The position numbers and the translations under genes were made by a program. Positions 1 to 4,933 of a stretch of 5,054 nucleotides of DNA are shown in pieces. Origin of the DNA: Planctomycetota bacterium. Lineage in GTDB: Bacteria > Planctomycetota > Phycisphaerae > Phycisphaerales > SM1A02. The notes below the pieces were generated by a model. That model saw only the letters and a list, made by a program, of their open reading frames with translations. It had not been told where the DNA came from and did not search any database. The stretch is from positions 1 through 5,054 of the forward strand of contig RFQW01000158.1 of NCBI GenBank assembly GCA_009924765.1, read 5' to 3'. Position 1 is the first letter of the stretch. Each line of letters starts with the position of its first letter.

Positions 1-355
1 CCGCGGCCTCGCTGGCCGCATGGGCAAGCGATTCACGCACATAACGGCCAAAGAGCATGCGCGGCAGGAAGTCGGCCGCGGTCGCATGCGGCAGATGCAC
101 CTTCGACCACTCCAGGAAGTGCTGCGGCACATCGGGGCGTGCGCTCATGCTTCCTGCAGGAACGTTCAGCAGGTGCGATACGTCGATGGTGCCGTACGCC
201 GCGCCGGTGCCCGCTGATCCCTGCGCGTCGATCAGTTGCACATGCATCGGCACGCCTCGCTCGCGCGCGGCATCAAGCAGGTGCATGGCGGTGGAGGCCC
301 CGGAGAAGCCGCCGCCGATCACGCATGCGGTGAACACCTGCACGCGTCCGCTCAC
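1..355 (-). CDS. YdhS-like FAD/NAD(P)-binding protein, N-terminal part
   Basis: The first 118 residues of a flavin/nicotinamide-binding protein that runs off the left edge. A Rossmann dinucleotide motif, VIGGGFSGAS, sits at residues 12-21 (G14-x-G16-x-x-G19). It is followed by GTGAAYGT (49-56), HLLNVPAGSMSA (61-72), QHFLEW (78-83) and PRMLFGRYVRESL (98-110). This order of motifs is what I know from the NAD_binding_9 / YdhS group (PF13454, COG4529), whose substrates are mostly uncharacterised. The frame opens with GTG at 355, whose first four bases (GTGA) contain the TGA stop of the upstream HNH gene, so translation is probably coupled. There is no good Shine-Dalgarno of its own. A second in-frame GTG lies at 343 and another at 337, but starting at 355 leaves a normal short lead before the Rossmann strand. 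The cytoplasmic redox role is inferred from the family; the catalytic half is outside the window. Confidence 0.82.
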   Translation of the reverse strand, partial: MSGRVQVFTACVIGGGFSGASTAMHLLDAARERGVPMHVQLIDAQGSAGTGAAYGTIDVSHLLNVPAGSMSARPDVPQHFLEWSKVHLPHATAADFLPRMLFGRYVRESLAHAASEAA

Positions 356-987
356 CCGTCGGTGAGCTCGACCGTCCAGTAGGCTTCATCCAGGAAGGCC
401 TTCCAGCTCTGGTACTTGGGGCTGCCCAATCGCACGGCGATTGCGGGGTTGCGCCGCGGCTTCACGGCGGGGCGGATCAGGCGAATGCCGGCCTGATGCG
501 GCGTGCGACCACCCTTGCGTGCATTGCAGCGCACGCACGCGCACACCAGGTTCTCCCAACTGTTGCCGCCGCCCTGCACGCGCGGCACCACATGGTCCAG
601 CGTGAGTTCCTTGGTGCTGAAGTGCTTGCCGCAGTACTGGCAGCGATTGCTGTCGCGCGCGTAGATGTTGCGGCGATTCAGCTTCACCTGCTCCTTGGGG
701 AAGCGGTCGTAGCCCAGCAGTCGGATGATCTTCGGCACCGCGATCACGATGCGCGTGGTCTGCAGCCAGTCGTGCGCGTCCTGCTCGTACTGCTGCTGGA
801 ATTCCGCGGCATCCACCCAGCTGGCCAGGTTGTAGTTGATGTAGCTGCCGTTCTCGACCGAGATCACCTCGGCCACGTTCTTGCACAGCAATGTGAAGGC
901 GCGGCGGGCATCCACGACGCGAATCGCGCCGTAGAGGCGGTTGAGAACCAGCACGCGTGCGTCGAGAGCCGACGCGGAGAGAGTCAT
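352..987 (-). CDS. HNH endonuclease family protein
   Basis: A 211-residue protein of the widespread stand-alone bacterial HNH family. The nuclease core is at residues 108-170: NIYARDSNRCQYCG with zinc-type C116/C119, then LTLDHVVPRVQGG with D131-H132, then WENLVCACVRCNARKGG with N146, C151/C154 and N155. The zinc knuckle and the metal/catalytic His are therefore intact. The N-terminal region (RVLVLNRLYGAIRVVDARRAFTLL, with the segment around residues 11-34) is the conserved lead domain of this family; no partner or target is known for most members. The open frame extends upstream to 1068, but I chose ATG 987 because AGGAGG (997-1002) stands nine bases before it and the family homology begins there; the extra 27 residues look unrelated. 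It may cut DNA, or act in repair or phage defence, but no methylase or defence gene is beside it. It overlaps the YdhS-like gene by GTGA. Confidence 0.9.
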   Translation of the reverse strand: MTLSASALDARVLVLNRLYGAIRVVDARRAFTLLCKNVAEVISVENGSYINYNLASWVDAAEFQQQYEQDAHDWLQTTRIVIAVPKIIRLLGYDRFPKEQVKLNRRNIYARDSNRCQYCGKHFSTKELTLDHVVPRVQGGGNSWENLVCACVRCNARKGGRTPHQAGIRLIRPAVKPRRNPAIAVRLGSPKYQSWKAFLDEAYWTVELTDG

Positions 988-996
988 CCTGACGAA

Positions 997-1002
997 CCTC
1001 CT
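997..1002 (-). promoter_or_regulatory. Shine-Dalgarno of the HNH gene
   Basis: AGGAGG on the minus strand, nine bases before ATG 987. It is the strongest ribosome-binding site in the window and decides the start of the HNH protein against the longer open frame from 1068. Part of it (GAGGU) is complementary to ACCUC in the first arm of the hairpin just upstream, so it could be masked in an alternative fold. Confidence 0.8.
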
Positions 1003-1004
1003 GT

Positions 1005-1028
1005 GATCCTCGGATCCTCCGAGGTATC
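1005..1028 (-). promoter_or_regulatory. Hairpin in the HNH leader
   Basis: A seven-base perfect inverted repeat, CCTCGGA / TCCGAGG (1008-1014 and 1018-1024), separated by three bases; GAT/ATC on the outside can extend it with a one-base bulge. Read as the HNH transcript, the loop is GGA and the hairpin ends only two bases before the Shine-Dalgarno. The structure is seen in sequence; a regulatory role is inference. Confidence 0.4.
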
Positions 1029-1033
1029 GCCGA

Positions 1034-1061
1034 AGTCTACCCCTTGCGGGGCCGCAGGCAA
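1034..1061 (-). promoter_or_regulatory. Possible promoter for the HNH gene
   Basis: The 111-base gap 988-1098 separates the HNH start from the stop of the isomerase-like gene. On the minus strand TTGCCT (1056-1061) and TAGACT (1034-1039) are 16 bases apart; each matches the sigma-70 consensus at four of six positions. The spacer holds CCCC-GCAA-GGGG, which in RNA would be a short GNRA-type hairpin (1040-1051). I see no U-tract terminator in the gap, so read-through from the upstream gene is equally possible. Confidence 0.2.
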
Positions 1062-1098
1062 TCGCCAAGCGTGAAGGTTGCGTCAGGTTGGCCAGTTC

Positions 1099-1788
1099 TC
1101 AACCCTGCAGCCACGCGGTCTGGGCGGCCAGATCCTGCGGTTGCAGCACCAGCGGGGTTTCCGCAGGCACATGCTGGCGGATGAGGTCGCGCACCAGTTT
1201 GGCGGGCAGCACGCCCTGACCCAGCGGAACGGGCGTGAGCAGATCATCATCGACGGCCGGCCCCAGATCTTGCAGCAGCACCACCGCGGCGCGCGGCCCG
1301 AGCGAAGTGAACAGGCGCTCAAGATGCTCCGGCAGATCGCGAAGCATGTCGGGCGTGATCATGTCGGCCGGCGACAGCGCCACCTGCACGGGAAGGCCCG
1401 CATGGTCGGTGAGAAAGCGCAGGCAGCCTTGCGCATCGCTCAGCACATGTCGGTGATGCGGACGAAGGCAGAGCGTGCGTGCCTGCGCCTCGAGCGCGGG
1501 GGCCGCCTCGTGCACCAGCGCATCCAGCGCCGCACGACCTGGCCGCATCCAGTTGGCCGGGTGCGTGGCGAAGGGTTCGTCGGCAAGCGATCCGCTCCAG
1601 CACAGCAGGCGCGGCGCCGGTGCATCGAGCGAGGCGAGCCATCCCGGCTGCAGCGGGTTGCCCTCGATCCATGCCGCCGCCACGCGATCCGGTCGGCCAA
1701 GCTGGCACGCGAGCGCGTCGCACGCCGGGGGCGTGGCGCCGCTGAGGCGAGCGAGCGTCTTGGCGTCGTGCATCACATGCAGGTTCAC
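1099..1788 (-). CDS. Degenerate sugar-phosphate isomerase/epimerase-like protein
   Basis: A 229-residue protein with no signal peptide and no membrane segment. The middle and end recall the xylose-isomerase-like TIM barrel (AP endonuclease 2 family): TLCLRPHHRHVLSDAQGCL (105-123) where the family has a strand ending in a metal-binding Glu, then LPVQVALSPADMI (132-144) where Asp is usual, then PVPLGQGVLP (186-195), the typical 'G-x-G-x-(I/L)' segment, and TPLVLQP (211-217) where a final Glu is usual. The metal positions appear to be Arg, Ser and Gln, and the chain is shorter than the usual 260-300 residues, so it is probably not a classical isomerase. The start is uncertain: GTG 1788 has no Shine-Dalgarno but a TANNNT box six bases upstream; ATG 1773 is the alternative. 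Coding on this strand rather than the opposite 260-codon open frame is supported by ordinary composition and family resemblance. Confidence 0.6.
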   Translation of the reverse strand: MNLHVMHDAKTLARLSGATPPACDALACQLGRPDRVAAAWIEGNPLQPGWLASLDAPAPRLLCWSGSLADEPFATHPANWMRPGRAALDALVHEAAPALEAQARTLCLRPHHRHVLSDAQGCLRFLTDHAGLPVQVALSPADMITPDMLRDLPEHLERLFTSLGPRAAVVLLQDLGPAVDDDLLTPVPLGQGVLPAKLVRDLIRQHVPAETPLVLQPQDLAAQTAWLQG

Positions 1789-1794
1789 GCCGCA

Positions 1795-1817
1795 AGGGTA
1801 GTGGCTCGCGCTAGCAT
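1795..1817. promoter_or_regulatory. Divergent -10-like boxes in the 35-bp gap
   Basis: The gap between the two divergent genes (1789-1823) carries TAGCAT on the plus strand (1812-1817), six bases before ATG 1824, and TACCCT on the minus strand (1800-1795), six bases before GTG 1788. Both fit TANNNT, and neither gene has a Shine-Dalgarno. This is the arrangement expected of leaderless transcripts starting at or next to the start codon. I see no -35 match for either. The promoter call is inference. Confidence 0.35.
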
Positions 1818-1823
1818 TTCCGC

Positions 1824-3182
1824 ATGCATCGAACCATCGCTCTGGTCGCCGCCGCCTTGACCGCCGCCTGCATGCTGGCCCTGGCGCCCGCCCAAGCGCC
1901 GACGCAGGCCGCCACGCCGCTCTTCAACGGCAAGGATCTGAACGGCTGGGTGAACGTGAACTGCGCGCCCGGCACCTTCACCGTGCAGGATGGCGAGATC
2001 CGCTGCACCGGCAAGCCCACCGGCGTGCTGCGCACCGCCAAGCCCTACCGCAACTTCATCCTGGAGATGGACTGGATGCACGAGCAGCCGGGCGGCAACG
2101 CAGGCCTGTTCGTCTGGAGCGATCCGCTGACGGCGCGCGGCCAGCCCTTCACGCGCAGTGTGGAGGTGCAGGTGATGCTGACCGACGACGTGAAGGACGA
2201 GAAGGGCACGCTGCTCTACACGGGGCAGGGCGACATCTTCTCGATCCACGGCGCCACCATGGTGCCCGATCGTCCGCACCCGGCCGGCTGGGCGCGCTGC
2301 CTGCCGAGCGAGCGGCGCACCAAGGGCGCCGGCGAGTGGAATCACTACCGCGTGATCGCGAAGGACGGCACGCTGAAGCTGGAAGTGAACGGCAAGGAAG
2401 TGAGCGGCGGCCACGACATCACGCCCCGCGAAGGTTTCATCTGCCTCGAGAGCGAAGGCAGCCCGATCCGCTTCCGCAACATCACGCTGCAGGAACTGCC
2501 CGATGACGGCAAGCCGCTGCCGCCCGACATGCAGTGCAAGCCCGACGAGGGCTTCGTGAGCCTGTTCGACGGCACGCTGCGCGGCTGGCGCGAGAACGAT
2601 GGTGCGCGCGGACACTGGGTGCCGCAGGACTGGGTGCTGGCCTACGACGGCCACGGCGACATGCTGTGGAACGAGCGTGAACTGCGCGATTTCGAGCTGA
2701 TCTGCGACTGGCGGTGGACCGGCAAGCCCGTGAAGGCCAAGGTGCCGGTGATCCGTCCGGACGGCACCACGCCCGTGGGTGACGACGGCAAGCAGCAGAT
2801 GGTGGAGATCGACGACTTCGGCGACAGCGGCATCTATCTGCGTGGCAGCGACAAGAGCCAGATCAACATCTGGTGCTGGCCCATCGGCAGCGGCGAGGTG
2901 TACGGCTATCGCAACGATCCCACGCAGCCCGCCGCCGTGCGTGCGGGCGTGACGCCGAAGGAGAAGGCCGATGCGGCCCCTGGCAAGTGGAATCGCTTCC
3001 GCATCCGCCTGCAGGGCGATCGCCTCACGGTGAACCTGAACGGCAAGACCGTGATCGAGAACGCGCAGCTGCCTGGACTGCCGAACAAGGGCCCGATCGC
3101 GCTGCAGCACCACGGCGCGCCGATCGAGTTCGCCAACATCTATGTGCGTGAGTTGAAGCCCGAGGCTCCGAAGTCGGAGTGA
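1824..3182 (+). CDS. Exported tandem DUF1080 (3-keto-disaccharide hydrolase) protein
   Basis: A 452-residue secreted protein with two DUF1080 / 3-keto-disaccharide hydrolase domains (PF06439; laminin-G-like beta sandwich). Residues 1-25 form a signal peptide: R3, a hydrophobic stretch to about 21, and APAQA before a likely cut. TAAC at 13-16 is a poor lipobox, so a lipoprotein is less likely. Domain 1, about 32-226: LFNGKDLNGW (33-42), GNAGLFVW (91-98), GDIFSIHG (136-143), GEWNHYRVIAKDG (170-182), LKLEVNGKEV (184-193). Domain 2, about 244-444: LFDGTLRGW (247-255), DSGIYLRG (334-341), QINIWCWPIGSGEVYGY (346-362), GKWNRFRIRLQGD (387-399), GPIALQHHGAPIEF (423-436). Domain 2 carries an extra charged segment at about 301-326. 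Both domains keep the hallmark start and end motifs. The family includes enzymes acting on 3-keto sugars; substrate here is unknown. No Shine-Dalgarno; ATG 1824 is needed for the signal peptide. It ends 10 bp from convergent queD, without room for a terminator. Confidence 0.92.
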   Translation: MHRTIALVAAALTAACMLALAPAQAPTQAATPLFNGKDLNGWVNVNCAPGTFTVQDGEIRCTGKPTGVLRTAKPYRNFILEMDWMHEQPGGNAGLFVWSDPLTARGQPFTRSVEVQVMLTDDVKDEKGTLLYTGQGDIFSIHGATMVPDRPHPAGWARCLPSERRTKGAGEWNHYRVIAKDGTLKLEVNGKEVSGGHDITPREGFICLESEGSPIRFRNITLQELPDDGKPLPPDMQCKPDEGFVSLFDGTLRGWRENDGARGHWVPQDWVLAYDGHGDMLWNERELRDFELICDWRWTGKPVKAKVPVIRPDGTTPVGDDGKQQMVEIDDFGDSGIYLRGSDKSQINIWCWPIGSGEVYGYRNDPTQPAAVRAGVTPKEKADAAPGKWNRFRIRLQGDRLTVNLNGKTVIENAQLPGLPNKGPIALQHHGAPIEFANIYVRELKPEAPKSE

Positions 3183-3192
3183 TCGCGCGGGC

Positions 3193-3555
3193 TCAGGTGC
3201 CGCGGTAGCTGCAGCGACTCGTGCAGGTCTCCTGCACGATCACTTCGGTCAGCAGCGGCATGACGGGCTTCAGTCGATCCCAGATCCACTTGGCGATCAT
3301 CTCGCTGGTGGGGTTGTCCAGACCCGGCACCTCGTTCAGGCATCGGTGGTCGAGCGCCTGCTCGAGCGGCAGCGTGGCAGCCGTGAGGTCATTCAGGTCG
3401 ATCAGGTAGCCCTGCTTCGGGTCGAAGGATCCCTCGACCACCACCTCGGCGCGGAAGCTGTGCCCGTGCATGCGACGGCACGGGTGTTCGGGCGGAAAGC
3501 AGGGCAGCCAGTGGGCTGACTCGAAGCCGAAGGTCTTGGAGAGCCGGACGTGCAT
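3193..3555 (-). CDS. queD: 6-carboxytetrahydropterin synthase QueD
   Basis: A complete 120-residue QueD of normal length. The enzyme converts 7,8-dihydroneopterin triphosphate to 6-carboxy-tetrahydropterin, an early step on the way to preQ0 and queuosine at tRNA position 34. Zinc-binding histidines are H15 (FESAHWLP), H30 and H32 (MHGHSF); the catalytic Cys is C26 in CRRMHGH, the C-x3-HGH form of QueD. DH at 69-70, NPTSEMIAKWIWD (81-93) and ETCTSRCSYRG (109-119) match the family closely, as I recall for the E. coli protein. It follows rplS on the same strand, 52 bases later, and converges on the DUF1080 gene. No Shine-Dalgarno precedes ATG 3555, and no other in-frame ATG, GTG or TTG exists in the gap, so the start is secure from homology. 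The start codon lies inside a short inverted repeat. No other queuosine gene is in the window. Confidence 0.96.
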   Translation of the reverse strand: MHVRLSKTFGFESAHWLPCFPPEHPCRRMHGHSFRAEVVVEGSFDPKQGYLIDLNDLTAATLPLEQALDHRCLNEVPGLDNPTSEMIAKWIWDRLKPVMPLLTEVIVQETCTSRCSYRGT

Positions 3556-3570
3556 GCGAGCAGCGCATGC
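3552..3570 (-). promoter_or_regulatory. Inverted repeat enclosing the queD start codon
   Basis: GCATGCG (3552-3558) and CGCATGC (3564-3570) are perfect seven-base inverted repeats around a five-base loop. In the transcript the queD AUG (3555-3553) is inside the second arm, so the fold would bury the start. It touches the larger stem 3569-3600 by two bases. The repeat is seen; translational control is inference. Confidence 0.4.
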
Positions 3571-3600
3571 GGGCCGGTGCCCTGGTGGACACCGGCCCGC
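3569..3600 (-). terminator. Strong stem-loop after rplS, possible terminator
   Basis: An 11-bp perfect GC-rich stem, GCGGGCCGGTG (3569-3579) with CACCGGCCCGC (3590-3600), and a ten-base loop that can add two more pairs. It begins seven bases after the rplS stop, a position typical of operon ends. No T run follows in the direction of transcription, so it is not a classical intrinsic terminator; it may slow the polymerase, protect the 3' end of the rplS message, or partly uncouple queD from it. Confidence 0.45.
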
Positions 3601-3607
3601 CGTGCGT

Positions 3608-4084
3608 TCAGTCCTTCTTGGCCTTCTTCTTGCCCTCGCCCTTCGGCGTGGTGGCCGCTGCAGCGCCCTCGGCCTGTGCGCCGGAGGTGTCGGTGGCGGC
3701 CAGCGCAGCCTCGAGGCCCTTCAGGCCGCGACGCTGATCGCGCAGGCGACGGCTCTTGCCGGTGCGCTCGCGCAGGTAGTACAGCTTGGCGCGACGCGCA
3801 TCGGCGCGGCGAACCACCTCGATCTTGCCCAGACGCGGCGAGTGCAGCGGGAAGATGCGCTCCACGCCCTCGTTCGCCACGATGCGGCGCACGGTGATGG
3901 TCACGTTCACGCCGCGGCCCTTCTGGGCGATCAGCACGCCCTGGAACACCTGCACGCGCTCCTTGTCGCCTTCGATGATCTTGTAGTGCACGTCGATGGT
4001 GTCACCGACGGAGAAGGGGGGGAAGCTCTTGGCGTCCTTGAGCTGGCTGGCGGTGGTCTGCTCGATGGTGAGTTGGCGGTTCAT
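3608..4084 (-). CDS. rplS: 50S ribosomal protein L19
   Basis: A 158-residue L19, a 50S protein placed at the interface with the 30S subunit. The conserved body spans about residues 1-119: FSVGDTIDVHYKIIEGDKER (24-43), VQVFQGVLIAQKGRG (44-58), TVRRIVANEGVERIFPLHSP (64-83), and KLYYLRERTGKSRRLRDQRR (100-119). Usual L19 is about 115-120 residues; here roughly 39 extra residues follow, rich in Ala, Thr and Gly and ending in the basic run KGEGKKKAKKD. The open frame reaches 4177, but ATG 4084 (MNRQLTIE) gives the normal family N-terminus. Its Shine-Dalgarno is weak. The gene follows trmD after an 89-base gap containing two hairpins, which is long for this operon and may be an r-protein control leader. 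Confidence 0.96.
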   Translation of the reverse strand: MNRQLTIEQTTASQLKDAKSFPPFSVGDTIDVHYKIIEGDKERVQVFQGVLIAQKGRGVNVTITVRRIVANEGVERIFPLHSPRLGKIEVVRRADARRAKLYYLRERTGKSRRLRDQRRGLKGLEAALAATDTSGAQAEGAAAATTPKGEGKKKAKKD

Positions 4085-4101
4085 GATCAGTCTCGCAATC
4101 T

Positions 4102-4119
4102 GGATCCGCTGGCGGATCC
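4102..4119 (-). promoter_or_regulatory. Palindromic hairpin in the rplS leader, proximal
   Basis: GGATCCGC and GCGGATCC are perfect eight-base arms around TG (in practice seven pairs and a four-base loop), 17 bases before the rplS start codon. With the distal hairpin at 4137-4155 it fills the trmD-rplS gap. No T run follows, so termination is unlikely; a binding site for a ribosomal protein or an RNA processing site is conceivable. Confidence 0.4.
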
Positions 4120-4136
4120 CAATGTCCCTTTGCAGC

Positions 4137-4155
4137 CTTCGGAATCCTTCCGAAG
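4137..4155 (-). promoter_or_regulatory. Hairpin in the rplS leader, distal
   Basis: CTTCGGAA (4137-4144) and TTCCGAAG (4148-4155) are perfect eight-base inverted repeats around three bases. In the transcript the loop is GGA, preceded by AA. It lies 18 bases after the trmD stop. The stem and loop resemble the HNH leader hairpin at 1008-1024. Confidence 0.4.
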
Positions 4156-4173
4156 ACGCCGCGTGGGCGCTGG

Positions 4174-4899
4174 TCACTTGGGCTCTTCACGGCCCAGGGG
4201 TGACCGTTCCATCAGATCCGGCCGACGCACACGCGTGCGGTGGATCGTCTGCTCGCGTCGCCATGCCTCGATTGCGGCATGGTCGCCCGAGAGCAGCACC
4301 TCGGGAACGTTCCGTCCGCGCCACGAGCGCGGGCGGGTGTAGTGCGGGCAATCCAGCAGTGGATTGCCTTGCTCGTCGCGGCGGCTGAAGGAGTCCTCCG
4401 CGGCCGAGCGTTCATGACCCAGCACTCCTGGAAGGAGTCGGGTCACCGCATCGGCGACCAGGAGTGCAGGCAGCTCGCCGCCTGACACCGTGAAGTCGCC
4501 GACGCTGATCTCGAGAGGGCGAAGTTCCTCGATCGCCCGCTCGTCGATCCCCTCGTAGTGGCCTGCGATCAGCAGCAGTCTGGGCTGCTGGGCAAGCCAT
4601 TCCACGCGGGTTTGCCGAAGGGGTTCCCCTTGCGGCGTGAGCAGCACGCGGCAGGCTGCTCGAGTGTCCATCTTCTCGACCGCCTCGACCGCGTCGACGA
4701 GGGGGTCACACATGAAGACCATGCCGGGTCCGCCGCCGAAGGGTCGGTCGTCCACCTTGTGGTGAGCGCCGGTGGCCCAGTCGCGGATGTCGTGCAGGAA
4801 GTACTGCACGGCTCCGCTGGTGGCGGCCCGTCCGCAGATGCTGGCGGCGAGTGGCGCCGTCATCATCTCCGGAAAGATCGTGAGGAGGTCGATGCGCAT
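4174..4899 (-). CDS. trmD: tRNA (guanine-N1)-methyltransferase TrmD
   Basis: A 241-residue SPOUT methyltransferase that uses S-adenosylmethionine to make m1G37 in tRNAs with G36-G37, preventing +1 frameshifting; it acts as a dimer in the cytoplasm. Motifs: MRIDLLTIFPEM (1-12), VDDRPFGGGPGM (49-60), LLTPQGEPL (86-94), the knot segments LIAGHYEGIDER (110-121) and ISVGDFTVSGGELP (131-144), then R154 in TRLLPGVLG (153-161) and the general base D169 in EDSF (168-171), and CPHYTRPRSWRG (184-195). All key residues are present and length is normal. I prefer ATG 4899: GGGAGG stands eight bases before it. ATG 4905 (adding Met-Pro) would leave only two bases. It starts 24 bases after the rpsP stop, with no rimM between them, and its Shine-Dalgarno can pair with the spacer. 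Confidence 0.97.
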   Translation of the reverse strand: MRIDLLTIFPEMMTAPLAASICGRAATSGAVQYFLHDIRDWATGAHHKVDDRPFGGGPGMVFMCDPLVDAVEAVEKMDTRAACRVLLTPQGEPLRQTRVEWLAQQPRLLLIAGHYEGIDERAIEELRPLEISVGDFTVSGGELPALLVADAVTRLLPGVLGHERSAAEDSFSRRDEQGNPLLDCPHYTRPRSWRGRNVPEVLLSGDHAAIEAWRREQTIHRTRVRRPDLMERSPLGREEPK

Positions 4900-4907
4900 G
4901 GGCATGG

Positions 4908-4933
4908 CCTCCCGCGGAGGGGATCAGCCCTCC
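4908..4933 (-). promoter_or_regulatory. Shine-Dalgarno and alternative stems at the rpsP-trmD junction
   Basis: Three short segments in transcript order: GGAGGG in the last codons of rpsP (4933-4928), CCCUCC in the spacer (4921-4916), and GGAGG, the trmD Shine-Dalgarno (4912-4908). The middle segment can pair with either neighbour (six pairs with a six-base loop, or five pairs with a three-base loop). Pairing with the Shine-Dalgarno would block trmD. A ribosome finishing rpsP would cover the first segments and free it. Complementarity is seen; coupling is inferred. Confidence 0.45.

Noticed and set aside
988..1068. Longer N-terminus for the HNH protein from 1068
   Set aside because: The extra 27 residues do not resemble the family, and a strong Shine-Dalgarno points to ATG 987.
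496..1074. A 192-codon plus-strand frame opposite the HNH gene
   Set aside because: Antisense shadow; the HNH zinc and catalytic motifs on the minus strand are unambiguous.
1078..1860. A 260-codon open frame on the plus strand opposite the isomerase-like gene
   Set aside because: Arg/Gln/His-rich low-information sequence typical of antisense frames; it also runs into the DUF1080 start. The minus-strand frame has family resemblance.
1860..1871. Lipobox in the DUF1080 signal peptide (TAAC at residues 13-16)
   Set aside because: Thr at the -3 position is a poor match, and a standard signal peptidase I site (AQA) follows; a lipoprotein is not excluded but less likely.
1785..3113. A 442-codon open frame on the minus strand opposite the DUF1080 gene
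   Set aside because: It is an antisense shadow of a GC-rich gene: composition is dominated by Ala, Val, His and Arg with no recognisable domain, while the plus strand encodes a clear two-domain secreted protein.
3556..3607. preQ1 riboswitch upstream of queD
   Set aside because: The region is very GC-rich and lacks the A-rich tail and pseudoknot pattern of known preQ1 classes; only simple stems are visible.
3470..4342. A 290-codon plus-strand frame across queD, rplS and trmD
   Set aside because: It lies opposite three well-identified genes and shows no domain.
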